From: Mediterraneibacter massiliensis
Lineage (GTDB): Bacteria; Bacillota; Clostridia; Lachnospirales; Lachnospiraceae
Length of the DNA: 64,000 nt
Assembly: GCF_001487105.1 (NCBI RefSeq)
Contig: NZ_LN913001.1
Location: 1,017,353 to 1,081,352 of the forward strand
Direction: 5' to 3'
In this document: piece after piece, positions 16,229 through 25,451 of the stretch
How the letters are laid out: each line of letters opens with the position of its first letter
Numbering within the stretch: the first letter of the stretch is position 1
Made by a program: the position numbers and the translations under genes
The notes under the pieces: generated by a model
Told to the model about the DNA's origin: nothing
Databases searched by the model: none
The model's input: only the letters and a program-made list of their open reading frames with translations

Positions 16229-16897
16229 ATGCCATTGCCAAGTCAGGAAATACCTTTTGAGAGAACGTCCGCCAAGCAGAAGGTATACGAGACTGTGAAA
16301 GACTGGATCATTGAAAGGCAGTTTAAGCCGGGAGAAAAAGTTTCGGACGTAGAGATTGCAGAATATTTTAATATAAGCAGGACTCCCGTGCGGGAAGCAT
16401 TACAGCTTCTGGAGGCGCAAAAGCTGGTGAGATCTTATCCTGGGAAGGCGACGATTGTTACGGAGATCGAGACGGAAAATATAGAAAAATGGTATTTGCC
16501 TATGGCCACACTGCAGCAGCTTGCGATAAAATTAGCAGTGGAAAGAATTACTCCAATGCATATTGACCGGCTTAAACTGCTGAGTGAAATATTTATAGAA
16601 AGCGTAAAAGAACAAAATAAGCCAATGCCTATATTGCGGGCGGATAAAGAATTCCACAGCTGTATTCTGGAGGCAGCAGAAAATGAATATATCATGGATT
16701 TCTGTAATGTACTTTGGATACACATACAGAGACTGGAATATGGCTTTTTCAGAGATACGCCATTAGAAGATTCGATCAGAGAACATGAGCGGATGATCCG
16801 TGCGCTGGAAATGAAAGACGAATACTCGGCATCTGTTCTTGTGAAGGAGCATTGGGACAGATCAGCGCTTTTAATCCAGAGACTGTATAAAAAATAA
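16229..16897 (+). CDS. GntR family regulator with FCD domain
   Basis: A 222-residue transcription factor of the FadR subfamily. The N-terminal winged helix (about residues 15-80) has the family core VSDVEIAEYFNISRTPVREAL. The all-helical FCD domain follows, with a likely metal site formed by Asp/His residues in RADKEFHSCILE, REHERMIRAL and VKEHWDRS. Such domains bind small carboxylates with a bound metal, which fits a hydroxy-acid pathway. The ATG at 16229 has AAGCGGGGTGG upstream. It is transcribed alone and ends at a strong terminator. The AT-rich inverted repeats upstream of the island's two operons are plausible targets. Confidence 0.9.
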   Translation: MPLPSQEIPFERTSAKQKVYETVKDWIIERQFKPGEKVSDVEIAEYFNISRTPVREALQLLEAQKLVRSYPGKATIVTEIETENIEKWYLPMATLQQLAIKLAVERITPMHIDRLKLLSEIFIESVKEQNKPMPILRADKEFHSCILEAAENEYIMDFCNVLWIHIQRLEYGFFRDTPLEDSIREHERMIRALEMKDEYSASVLVKEHWDRSALLIQRLYKK

Positions 16898-16938
16898 AAG
16901 ACCGAAAGAAAGCAGCTGTTTGAGAAAGAGGAACAGCC

Positions 16939-16982
16939 AAGAAACGCTTCGGCATAGAAAAGCCGGAGCGTTTCTTTTTTTA
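16939..16982 (+). terminator. Terminator of the gntR-type gene
   Basis: AAGAAACGCT (16939-16948) pairs with AGCGTTTCTT (16967-16976), extended by an inner GGC/GCC pairing, and is followed by a T run. Confidence 0.9.
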
Positions 16983-17011
16983 TAGTTGCTCCTGTTTTGC
17001 AATGCCAGACA

Positions 17012-17040
17012 TTGACTTTTGTATGCAAAAAAAGTATGAT
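17012..17040 (+). promoter_or_regulatory. Promoter of the SGNH-DUF4358-MBOAT-DHHW cluster
   Basis: TTGACT (17012-17017) and TATGAT (17035-17040) are separated by 17 bases, about 105 bases ahead of the first gene. Confidence 0.65.
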
Positions 17041-17144
17041 TAAATATGTATATTTGTAGAAAACAAGGAGGCATGTGCCTTGCGGATAAACGGGGATTGC
17101 CCGATAATGTGTATATAATGAATAAAGAAGAAAAGGGATCATAG

Positions 17145-17891
17145 ATGAAGAAACACGGAAAAAAGAGCGTTTATATCAGTACGTCAATCATTGTGCTTCT
17201 GCTCTCTATATTTATTATGACGGAGATCATTACGCATGTGACTGCCACAAAGGCAGATACAACAGAGGGAATTGAAATTATTAAAAAGGCGGAATCTGCG
17301 GATATCAAGACGATCGAGACGAAGATCGCGCAGATAGAAGCAAAGGAGAGCGGAGAGGAAGATACAAGAAGCCCTAAAGAAATCTTTTCCAGTGCGGTTG
17401 TCATGGGAGATTCGATCGCAGAAGGCTTCACAGAGTACGATGTATTAAATGCCTCCAGTGTAGTTTCTAAGATCGGCGTGGAATTAGATGAACTGGACGA
17501 GCAGATAGACCAGGTGGCAAAATTGAATCCACAGGTTATTTTTTTGGCCTATGGGATGAATGATATCATTGCTACACAAGGTGATACAAAAGAGTTTATA
17601 AAACAGTATACAGATCTGCTTGGAAAGCTGGAAAAAAAATTGCCGGATACAAAAATCTTTGTAAATTCTATCTTTCCGGTACAGAAGCAGGAGATTGAAA
17701 GAGAACCGGCATTTAAGGATCTGGAAAAATACAATGAAGCACTGTCTGATCTGTGCGATGAAAAGCAGCTGGCGTATATAGATAATACAACTTTAGCAGC
17801 AGATCAATATTATGAAGAAGATGGCGTGCATTTTACGCCGGAATTCTATCCTATCTGGGCTTCCCATATGGCGGAGGTGGCATCCTTATGA
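17145..17891 (+). CDS. Membrane-anchored SGNH/GDSL hydrolase
   Basis: A 248-residue protein with one N-terminal membrane helix (about residues 9-32) and an extracellular SGNH hydrolase domain. Block I is VVMGDSIAEG with Ser90, block III is YGMNDI with Asn139, and block V is EDGVHF with Asp226 and His229, so the catalytic residues are complete. It overlaps the next gene by four bases (ATGA). With the MBOAT and DHHW genes downstream it probably acts on O-acyl groups of a cell-wall or surface polymer, as an esterase or acyl transferase. The polymer is not identifiable. Confidence 0.85.
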   Translation: MKKHGKKSVYISTSIIVLLLSIFIMTEIITHVTATKADTTEGIEIIKKAESADIKTIETKIAQIEAKESGEEDTRSPKEIFSSAVVMGDSIAEGFTEYDVLNASSVVSKIGVELDELDEQIDQVAKLNPQVIFLAYGMNDIIATQGDTKEFIKQYTDLLGKLEKKLPDTKIFVNSIFPVQKQEIEREPAFKDLEKYNEALSDLCDEKQLAYIDNTTLAADQYYEEDGVHFTPEFYPIWASHMAEVASL

Positions 17892-18373
17892 GTAAAAACA
17901 GACCAGGCATTTATGAGATTATGAAATATGTTGTACTGGCAGTCATCATAATTTATATTGTTCTGCTTATGCTGTATACAAGCGGCAGTAATCAGCCTTT
18001 TGAGAAGGTGGCTGCGGAGGTGGAACGATCTTTGGATACATCTAATCTTGTGCAGATGGATGGGCAGGCATTAAAGCGGTATTATGGATTGAACAGCGCG
18101 GATTACGAGGGGGTTCTTTTCTATTCGTCAGAATCTGCTATGTCTGCGGAGGAGGTACTCATAGTAAAAGTGAAAGAGGACAAGCAGGTGCAGGAAGTGT
18201 CAGCTGCGATAGATGAATATATTGAAACAAAGAAAAATGAGTTTGAAGGGTATGTGCCGGAAGAAGTAAAGCTTCTGGAAGATGCGCAGCGTGGCGTGAG
18301 GGGAAAATATGTTTTTATGGCTGTTGCCCCTAAGGCACAAAAGTACAAAGAAGTGTTTGACAAGAGCCTATAA
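17888..18373 (+). CDS. DUF4358 family membrane-anchored protein
   Basis: A 161-residue protein with one membrane helix (about residues 11-31) and an extracytoplasmic DUF4358 domain. The recognised family pattern runs through ALKRYYGLNSADYEGVLFY and EEVLIVKVKEDKQ. The function of the domain is unknown. It starts inside the stop of the SGNH gene, so the two are coupled, and the MBOAT gene follows after about 20 bases. A role as an accessory factor in surface O-acylation is inferred only from this linkage. Confidence 0.78.
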   Translation: MSKNRPGIYEIMKYVVLAVIIIYIVLLMLYTSGSNQPFEKVAAEVERSLDTSNLVQMDGQALKRYYGLNSADYEGVLFYSSESAMSAEEVLIVKVKEDKQVQEVSAAIDEYIETKKNEFEGYVPEEVKLLEDAQRGVRGKYVFMAVAPKAQKYKEVFDKSL

Positions 18374-18394
18374 ATAACAGGGAGGAAACAGTGG

Positions 18395-19807
18395 ATGTTA
18401 TTCAGCAGTATTACGTTTTTGTTTATGTTTCTGCCTATAACGATGGTAGTTTATTATATTGTTCCCCAAAAATTTAAAAATATTGTTATGCTCCTTGCGA
18501 GTATCTTTTTTTATGCATGGGGAGAGCCGGTATATATTATCTTGATGCTGCTTTCTATCCTGCTGAACTATTTCTGCGGACAGGATATAGACGCAAAGCG
18601 GGAGGATGAAAGGAAAGCAAAACGCAGTCTTATCTTTGCGGTAGTGATCAATCTGCTGCTGTTGGGCTTCTTTAAGTACTATGGTTTTTTGATGGACAGT
18701 ATCAACACAGTACTTTCAGCGGACATACCATATCGGGAACTTCCGCTTCCGATCGGAATATCCTTTTACACATTTCAGGCATTATCCTATATTGCAGATG
18801 TATATTGGGGAAAAGTAAAACCGCAGAAAAATATTTTATATTTTGCGCTTTATATCAGTATGTTTCCGCAATTGATAGCGGGACCTATCGTTCGTTATAT
18901 TGATATCGAACAGCAATTGGAAAAACGCGTCATATCAGGACGCAGGCTTGGGCAAGGCGCAGTTTGGTTCATACGCGGACTTGCCAAAAAAGTGATCCTT
19001 GCCAATACGATCGGACACATATTTGAAGAAATAGCAGCACAGCAGATCGGCAGTTTCAGTGTCGTGACCGCATGGGTTGGGTGTATATCCTATGCATTGC
19101 AGATTTATTTCGATTTCAGCGGATATTCGGATATGGCAGTGGGACTTGGAAAAATGTTCGGATTTGAGTTCCGCAGAAACTTTAACTATCCATACATTTC
19201 CAGAAGTATCACGGAGTTCTGGCGGCGATGGCATATTTCTTTAAGTACTTGGTTTAGAGAATATGTCTATATTCCACTTGGAGGAAACCGGTGCAGTACA
19301 TCCCGTCATATTGCGAATCTTTTGATTGTGTGGATGCTGACCGGATTATGGCATGGAGCGGCATGGAATTTTTTGTTGTGGGGCTTATATTACGGTGTTT
19401 TATTGATTTTGGAAAAATATGTATGGGGCGAGGTCCTGGATCATCTTCCCAGTATAGCACGGCATATTTATGCAATGGTGCTGGTATTGGTAGGATGGGT
19501 ATTTTTCTTTAGTCCAAGTTTGGGATATGCGTTCGAGTACCTGGGAGTTATGTTTGGCATCGGCGCCCCCGGCCTGCTCGATAGACAGGCAGGTTTTCTA
19601 GTGCTGACACACTGGCTGCTATATGTGGTGGCAGTGGCAGGATGTACAGCAGCGGGAATGCGGATACTGAACAGGTTTATCGGACTGTCACGCAATATGC
19701 GTGTCAGAAAGATTATGGCAGTAGCTGTTTATATAGGTATGTTTTTTATTTCTGTGTCATTTCTGGTGACAGATACATTTAATCCATTTTTATATTTTAG
19801 ATTTTAG
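18395..19807 (+). CDS. MBOAT family O-acyltransferase
   Basis: A 470-residue multi-pass membrane protein of the MBOAT family (AlgI/DltB/PatA type), which passes acyl groups across the membrane to extracellular acceptors. Signature stretches are the early PIGISFYTFQALSYIADVY, the RRWHISLSTWFREYVYIPLGG region, and TGLWHGAAWNFLLWG, where His320 is the expected catalytic residue. The ATG follows CAGGGAGGAAAC. The downstream gene is a DHHW/AlgJ-like protein, the usual partner that completes transfer. The acceptor may be a teichoic acid, peptidoglycan or exopolysaccharide. Confidence 0.93.
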   Translation: MLFSSITFLFMFLPITMVVYYIVPQKFKNIVMLLASIFFYAWGEPVYIILMLLSILLNYFCGQDIDAKREDERKAKRSLIFAVVINLLLLGFFKYYGFLMDSINTVLSADIPYRELPLPIGISFYTFQALSYIADVYWGKVKPQKNILYFALYISMFPQLIAGPIVRYIDIEQQLEKRVISGRRLGQGAVWFIRGLAKKVILANTIGHIFEEIAAQQIGSFSVVTAWVGCISYALQIYFDFSGYSDMAVGLGKMFGFEFRRNFNYPYISRSITEFWRRWHISLSTWFREYVYIPLGGNRCSTSRHIANLLIVWMLTGLWHGAAWNFLLWGLYYGVLLILEKYVWGEVLDHLPSIARHIYAMVLVLVGWVFFFSPSLGYAFEYLGVMFGIGAPGLLDRQAGFLVLTHWLLYVVAVAGCTAAGMRILNRFIGLSRNMRVRKIMAVAVYIGMFFISVSFLVTDTFNPFLYFRF

Positions 19808-19815
19808 GTGAAACT

Positions 19816-20976
19816 ATGGGTGAAAAGAATAGAAAGAAGAAAGGCAAAATTGAAAATTTGATAGGGACTATATTTATCCTGTGTCTGCTTCTTATCATGG
19901 TACTCAATATCCTGCTCCCTGACAAGGAGATGTCGGAGGAAGAGAACAGAATGCTGACAGAAAAGCCGAAGCTGGATTGGAGCAGTGTGACAGGCGGCAA
20001 TTTTATGGAAAGCTATGAAAATTATCTGTCAGATCAATTTGTAGGCAGGAACGCATGGCGCAGTGTGAAGATCTTTTTGGATCGTCTGGGTGGAAGCAGG
20101 GAAGAAAATGGAGTGCTGATCGGAAGAAAGGGGCAGCTTCTGGAAAAAATAGAAGTACCGGACAAAGAGAATCTAAGCGCCAATATAGAGGCGATACAAG
20201 GCTTTATGCAGGCGTATCCAGATATTCCTGTATCTATGCTTCTTGTTCCGGATGCGGCAAATATTTTAAGCGATACAATACCGCCTCTTGCCACGGTAGA
20301 AGATCAGACACAGCTTATCAATCAGGTGAGAAAAGAACTGGGAGAATCTGTAAATTGGGTAGATGCAGTTTCTGTATTGAATAAACATAAGTCGGAAAAG
20401 ATTTATTATAAGACAGATCCGCACTGGACAGCGCTGGGAGCATTTTATACATTTCATGAGGCAGCAAAAGCGCTGGACATAGATAAGGATTTTGCAAGCG
20501 GATATGTGGCACATCCGGTGACGGACAGTTTCAACGGAACACTTGCTGCGAAAAGCGGTGTGAATCTGGATGTAAAAGAAACGATCGATATCTATGTTCC
20601 GAAAGATGAAGATAACGACGTCATTGTAAATTATGTAGACGAGCAGCGCAGAACAACGTCTATTTATGATTCTGCCAAGTTAAAGACAAGAGATAAATAC
20701 GGGGTGTATTTAGGCGGGAATTCCTCGGTCATTGATATTAAGACAGTGTCATCCAGCAGCAGAAGGCTTTTGCTTGTAAAAGATTCTTTTGCAAATTGTT
20801 TTGTACAGTTTTTGACTCCCTATTTCAGAGAGATCATTTTGGTCGATCCCAGATATTATGGAGGCAATATACAAAATATCATGGAGAATTACCGTATAAC
20901 AGATGTGATGTTCTTGTATAGCGGAAATACATTCTTTTCGGATAACAGTATAAGTGGAGTGTTTGCAAGTGAGTAA
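19816..20976 (+). CDS. DHHW family (AlgJ/AlgX-like) O-acetyltransferase partner
   Basis: A 386-residue protein with one N-terminal membrane helix (about residues 13-33) and an extracellular SGNH-like domain. The diagnostic motif reads KTDPHWTALGA with Asp201-Pro-His203-Trp204, a variant of DHHW. The likely nucleophile Ser324 stands in LVKDSFAN. These proteins work with MBOAT proteins to place acetyl groups on a surface polymer. It starts 8 bases after the MBOAT stop, and its own stop overlaps the start of the pseudouridine synthase gene. Confidence 0.85.
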   Translation: MGEKNRKKKGKIENLIGTIFILCLLLIMVLNILLPDKEMSEEENRMLTEKPKLDWSSVTGGNFMESYENYLSDQFVGRNAWRSVKIFLDRLGGSREENGVLIGRKGQLLEKIEVPDKENLSANIEAIQGFMQAYPDIPVSMLLVPDAANILSDTIPPLATVEDQTQLINQVRKELGESVNWVDAVSVLNKHKSEKIYYKTDPHWTALGAFYTFHEAAKALDIDKDFASGYVAHPVTDSFNGTLAAKSGVNLDVKETIDIYVPKDEDNDVIVNYVDEQRRTTSIYDSAKLKTRDKYGVYLGGNSSVIDIKTVSSSSRRLLLVKDSFANCFVQFLTPYFREIILVDPRYYGGNIQNIMENYRITDVMFLYSGNTFFSDNSISGVFASE

Positions 20977-21733
20977 CCAGATAAAAAAGGAATTTAGCAG
21001 AAAAACAGAGCCTGTCCGTCTGAATAAATATTTAAGCGAGGCCGGCGTATGTTCTAGACGTGAGGCGGACAAACTGATAGAAAGCGGCCGGGTGAGCGTG
21101 GACGGGAAACGCGCGCTTACCGGTATGAAGATCGTTCCGGGACAGAGAGTGAAAGTGGGAAATAAAATTGTCTCCCGGCAGGATGAAATGGTGGTATTGG
21201 CAGTAAATAAGCCTGTGGGGATTGTATGTACGGAAGAAAGGAAAGAGCGCAGCAGTATTGTGCGCTTTTTGCATTATCCGGTACGTGTCACCTATATTGG
21301 AAGGCTGGACAAAGACTCCAGAGGTCTGCTTCTTATGACGAATAATGGTGACATCATCAATAAAATCATGCGTGCGGGGAATTTTCATGAAAAAGAATAT
21401 AAGGTGACGGTAGATAAAGAGATCACGCCGGAATTTTTAAAGAAGATGGCAGACGGCGTGCATATTTTAGATACAGTGACAAGGCCGTGCAAAATAAAAC
21501 AGATAGGAAAGTATACGTTTTCCATCGTGCTGACACAGGGGTTGAACAGGCAGATCCGGCGTATGTGTGAAGCCTTAGGATATAAGGTGAAAGATCTGTT
21601 GCGAGTGCGGGTCATGAATATCTGCCTGGGAAGTTTAAAAGAGGGAGAATACAGAAAGCTGACGGATCAGGAACTAGACGGATTGTATGAACTGATAAAA
21701 GATTCCTCAAACGAACCCATACGATATATATGA
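20969..21733 (+). CDS. rluF: 23S rRNA pseudouridine synthase, RluF-like
   Basis: A 254-residue cytosolic RNA-modifying enzyme. An S4 RNA-binding domain (about residues 12-60, RLNKYLSEAGVCSRREADKLI) precedes the catalytic domain, with the catalytic Asp in GRLDKDSRGLLL and the late motif NRQIRRMCEALGY. These match the RsuA/RluB/RluE/RluF group, and RluF is the closest type by eye. The GTG at 20969 was chosen because GTGGAG lies 10 to 12 bases upstream and it overlaps the DHHW stop by 8 bases. The target base is inferred from family only. Confidence 0.82.
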   Translation: MSNQIKKEFSRKTEPVRLNKYLSEAGVCSRREADKLIESGRVSVDGKRALTGMKIVPGQRVKVGNKIVSRQDEMVVLAVNKPVGIVCTEERKERSSIVRFLHYPVRVTYIGRLDKDSRGLLLMTNNGDIINKIMRAGNFHEKEYKVTVDKEITPEFLKKMADGVHILDTVTRPCKIKQIGKYTFSIVLTQGLNRQIRRMCEALGYKVKDLLRVRVMNICLGSLKEGEYRKLTDQELDGLYELIKDSSNEPIRYI

Positions 21734-21776
21734 TCAAAGATACAGAGAAAAAAGGAAAGCTTGCTGGAGGGATATT

Positions 21777-23735
21777 GTGGATAAGAAAAAGACAAGGATG
21801 CTTGAACTGGTGGAATTGCTCAATAGGGCGCGCCGTGCTTATGAACAGGAAAATACAGAGATCATGAGCAACTTAGAATATGATAGGTTATATGATGAAT
21901 TAACCGTACTGGAAAAAGAGCTGGGAACGGTGCTTTCTTCCAGCCCTACTATCCATGTAGGGTATGAGGTGTTAAGCGAGCTGCCGAAGGAACGGCATGA
22001 GCGTCCGATGCTGTCTCTGGATAAGACGAAAGAAGTTCCTGAGTTAGGCGCGTTTTTAGGCGGGCATAAGGGAATGATCTCCTGGAAATTGGATGGACTT
22101 ACGATCGTGCTTACGTATCGCCAGGGAAGTCTTGCAAAAGCGGTGACAAGAGGGAACGGGGAAGTGGGAGAAGTAATCACGAATAATGCGAAGGTATTCG
22201 CGAATCTTCCGTTTAAGATCCCCTATAAAGGTGAACTTGTTCTTCGAGGCGAGGCGGTGATCAGTTATCGGGATTTTGAAAAGATCAATGCAGAGATTGA
22301 AGATGTAGATGCAAAATATAAGAATCCAAGAAACTTATGCAGCGGCTCAGTACGGCAGTTAAATAATGAGATCACTGCAAAGAGAAATGTTCAATTTTAT
22401 GCATTTAGCCTTGTGCGGGCGGAAGATATCGATTTTAAAAACTCCAGGATTTATCAGATGGAATGGCTGAAAGAGCAGGGGTTCTCTGTCGTGGAAAATC
22501 ATCCTGTGTCAAGCAGTACTGTGGCAGAAGAAGTGGCATGGTTTGAAAGTCATATCAAAGAAAATGCAATACCATCAGACGGCCTTGTGCTTACCTATGA
22601 TGATATTGCCTATGGGCAGAGTCTTGGTACAACTGCTAAATTTCCAAGAGACTCGATCGCATTTAAATGGGCAGATGAGACCAGAGAGACTGTCCTACAG
22701 GAGATAGAATGGAGTCCGTCGCGTACAGGCCTTTTGAATCCGGTCGCTGTTTTTGAGCCGGTAGAACTGGAAGGAACGACGGTCAGTCGTGCTAGTGTGC
22801 ATAATATCAGTATTATGGAAGAACTGGCATTGGGCGTTGGAGATAAGATCCGGGTGTACAAGGCGAATATGATCATCCCGCAGATCGCGGAGAATTTAAC
22901 ACGCAGCGGAGTGAAGGATATACCGCAAGCCTGTCCGGTGTGCGGCGGTGAAACGAAGATATCCATGGAGAATGAGACGAAATCTCTTTATTGTACCAAT
23001 CCGAAATGCCAGGCAAAGCATGTGAAGTCTTTCGTGCTGTTCGTAAGCAGGGACGCAATGAATATCGAAGGATTGTCTCAGGCCACGCTGGAGAAGTTTA
23101 TCGCCCGGGGCTTTGTAAAAGATTTTACGGATCTATTTCATCTGGAACGGTACGCAGAAGAGATCAAGCAAATGGAAGGATTCGGAGAAAAATCTTATGA
23201 TAACCTAATGCGCAGTATAGAGCAGGCAAGACAGACGACGCTGCCGAAACTGTTATACAGCCTGGGGATCCCCAATATAGGACTGTCCAATGCAAAAATG
23301 ATCTGTAGGGCATTTGACGAGCAGCCGGAACGCCTTATCAATGCATCGGAAGAAGAACTAAGTGCCATTTCCGGAATCGGCGGTGTGATCGCGCATGTGT
23401 TCGTAGAGTATTTTTTGGAAGAAGAAAACAGGGAACTGTTCAGGCGTCTGCTTGCAGAGGTTGAACTGCCGGAAATGAAAGAAGAGACAGAAAAGCAGAT
23501 ATTTGAAGATATGAATTTCGTGGTGACTGGCGCAGTTACACATTTTGCAAACCGCAGAGAGATAAAAGAATTGATTGAAAAAAAGGGAGGAAAAGTGACG
23601 GGTACGGTGACCTCTAAGACAAATTATCTGATCAACAATGATGTAGATTCTACATCTTCTAAAAATAAAAAAGCAAAAGATTTAGGGATCCCGGTCATTT
23701 CAGAGGAAGACTTTCTGAAAATGCTGGAAGAATAG
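21777..23735 (+). CDS. ligA: NAD-dependent DNA ligase
   Basis: A 652-residue enzyme that seals nicks in replication and repair using NAD. Domains in order are Ia with the NMN site (EYDRLYDEL), the nucleotidyl transferase domain with catalytic Lys104 in SWKLDGLT, the OB fold, a zinc finger (CPVCGGE then CTNPKCQAKH), helix-hairpin-helix repeats and a C-terminal BRCT domain (FVVTGAVTHFANRREIKELI). The start is the GTG at 21777 with GGAGGG before it. The BRCT domain has GAVTH in place of the more usual GTL motif. It is slightly short for the family but complete. Confidence 0.95.
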   Translation: MDKKKTRMLELVELLNRARRAYEQENTEIMSNLEYDRLYDELTVLEKELGTVLSSSPTIHVGYEVLSELPKERHERPMLSLDKTKEVPELGAFLGGHKGMISWKLDGLTIVLTYRQGSLAKAVTRGNGEVGEVITNNAKVFANLPFKIPYKGELVLRGEAVISYRDFEKINAEIEDVDAKYKNPRNLCSGSVRQLNNEITAKRNVQFYAFSLVRAEDIDFKNSRIYQMEWLKEQGFSVVENHPVSSSTVAEEVAWFESHIKENAIPSDGLVLTYDDIAYGQSLGTTAKFPRDSIAFKWADETRETVLQEIEWSPSRTGLLNPVAVFEPVELEGTTVSRASVHNISIMEELALGVGDKIRVYKANMIIPQIAENLTRSGVKDIPQACPVCGGETKISMENETKSLYCTNPKCQAKHVKSFVLFVSRDAMNIEGLSQATLEKFIARGFVKDFTDLFHLERYAEEIKQMEGFGEKSYDNLMRSIEQARQTTLPKLLYSLGIPNIGLSNAKMICRAFDEQPERLINASEEELSAISGIGGVIAHVFVEYFLEEENRELFRRLLAEVELPEMKEETEKQIFEDMNFVVTGAVTHFANRREIKELIEKKGGKVTGTVTSKTNYLINNDVDSTSSKNKKAKDLGIPVISEEDFLKMLEE

Positions 23736-23784
23736 AGCAGGGATGTCTGCAAAAAGCAGAGCGGGACGTTTAGAAAAAGTTCAT

Positions 23785-23813
23785 TTGTCAACGTAAAGTA
23801 TGTGTATTATAAT
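23785..23813 (+). promoter_or_regulatory. Promoter of the clpX-like gene
   Basis: TTGTCA (23785-23790) and a consensus TATAAT (23808-23813) are separated by 17 bases, about 40 bases ahead of the start codon. Confidence 0.75.
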
Positions 23814-23855
23814 GAGAGACAGGTTAGTATATACGAGGCAAGAAAGGGAAAGACA

Positions 23856-25325
23856 ATGTCAGATAAAGATTTTATCATAATCGATGAGAAAGAAAAAGAA
23901 GAAGAAAAAAGTACGCCGGATACTGCGGCGGAGGATAAAGCAGAAGTAGTACAGACAGAAGAAAAGAAAGATGAAAAAAAAGAAGATGACTATGAAAAGA
24001 TCTGTTTTATCTGTCACAGACCGGAGAGCGTGACAGGGAAGATGGTAGATCTTCCGAACAATATTACGGTATGTCCGGACTGTATGCAGAAAAGTTTTGA
24101 TGCCATGACAAGCGGAGCGATAGATTTAAACCGCTTGATGAACATGCCGGGAATACAATTTCTGAATATGTCGGATCTGGAAAATACGATCCCAAAGAGC
24201 CAGAAGATCAAGAAGAAAAAGGAAAAGCCGAAAGAATATCATAAACTGGATATAAAAGATATTCCGGCGCCGCATAAGATCAAAGCTCGGCTGGACGAAT
24301 ATGTGGTAGGGCAGGAATATGCGAAAAAAGCGATGTCCGTAGCCGTATATAATCATTATAAGCGTGTGGCTACGGATACGATGGACGATATCGAGATAGA
24401 GAAATCCAATATGCTGATGATCGGACCTACAGGAAGTGGAAAGACCTATCTGGTTAAGACACTGGCAAAACTTCTGGATGTGCCGCTTGCGATCACAGAT
24501 GCGACATCGCTTACCGAAGCAGGATACATAGGTGATGATATAGAGAGTGTTGTTTCTAAGCTTTTGGCTGCTGCGGATAACGATGTGGAAAAAGCAGAAC
24601 AAGGAATTATTTTTATTGATGAGATTGATAAGATCGCTAAGAAAAGGAATTCGAGCCAAAGAGACGTCAGTGGAGAGTCCGTGCAGCAGGGTATGTTAAA
24701 GCTTTTAGAAGGAAGCGAAGTGGAAGTGCCGGTAGGTGCCAACAGTAAAAATGCCATGGTTCCTCTTACAACGGTAAATACGAAAAATATTTTATTTATC
24801 TGCGGCGGAGCATTTCCGGATCTGGAAGAGATCATAAAGGAACGTCTGTCCCAAAAGACTTCTATGGGATTTAATTCGGAGTTAAAAGATAAATTTGAAC
24901 ATGATAAAGAACTGTTGTCTAAAGTAACAGTGGAAGACTTGCGTAAGTTCGGGATGATACCGGAATTTATCGGACGTCTGCCTATTATTTTCACTTTAAA
25001 AGGGTTGGACAAGGATATGCTTGTAAAGATACTGAAAGAACCGAAAAACGCGATATTGAAACAGTACCAGAAGCTGCTTGCCCTTGATGAGGTAAACTTG
25101 AGATTTGACGACAGCGCGCTGGAGGCGATCGCGGAAAAGGCAATGGAAAAAGATACAGGAGCCCGTGCCTTGCGTGCGATCATCGAAGAATTTATGTTGG
25201 ACATCATGTATGAGATCCCGAAAGATGACAGTATCGGACAGGTTACGATCACAAGAGAGTATATTGAAGGAACCGGAGGCCCGATCATTGAATTAAGAGG
25301 GCAGGAAGTTCCCAGATTAAGTTAA
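23856..25325 (+). CDS. ClpX-like AAA+ unfoldase with extended acidic N terminus
   Basis: A 489-residue AAA+ protein of the ClpX family, which unfolds proteins for ClpP. The first ~45 residues are very acidic and lysine-rich and precede the zinc-binding domain (Cys50-x2-Cys53, Cys73-x2-Cys76). The ATPase has Walker A GPTGSGKT (190-197), the pore loop GYIG (223-226), Walker B IIFIDEID (251-258) and a ClpP-binding-type tripeptide MGF in SQKTSMGFNSE. No clpP or trigger-factor gene is adjacent, and standard ClpX is some 60 to 70 residues shorter, so this is probably a second copy with its own clients. The ATG at 23856 was chosen over the upstream frame start because the upstream codons contain the promoter region. 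Confidence 0.87.
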   Translation: MSDKDFIIIDEKEKEEEKSTPDTAAEDKAEVVQTEEKKDEKKEDDYEKICFICHRPESVTGKMVDLPNNITVCPDCMQKSFDAMTSGAIDLNRLMNMPGIQFLNMSDLENTIPKSQKIKKKKEKPKEYHKLDIKDIPAPHKIKARLDEYVVGQEYAKKAMSVAVYNHYKRVATDTMDDIEIEKSNMLMIGPTGSGKTYLVKTLAKLLDVPLAITDATSLTEAGYIGDDIESVVSKLLAAADNDVEKAEQGIIFIDEIDKIAKKRNSSQRDVSGESVQQGMLKLLEGSEVEVPVGANSKNAMVPLTTVNTKNILFICGGAFPDLEEIIKERLSQKTSMGFNSELKDKFEHDKELLSKVTVEDLRKFGMIPEFIGRLPIIFTLKGLDKDMLVKILKEPKNAILKQYQKLLALDEVNLRFDDSALEAIAEKAMEKDTGARALRAIIEEFMLDIMYEIPKDDSIGQVTITREYIEGTGGPIIELRGQEVPRLS

Positions 25326-25340
25326 ATATGAAGGTATGAG

Positions 25341-25402
25341 AAGAAACACTGTATCAGAACACTTCAGTCAATGACCTGCTTATCTGACACAGTGTTTCTT
25401 TG
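25341..25402 (+). terminator. Terminator of the clpX-like gene
   Basis: AAGAAACACTGT (25341-25352) pairs with ACAGTGTTTCTT (25389-25400). An imperfect inner extension (ATCAGA with TCTGAC) lengthens the stem. Confidence 0.8.
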
Positions 25403-25451
25403 CTGTATTTTTGTATCCAAAGGAAGAAGCGAAAAAGGGAAAGGATAGCAT

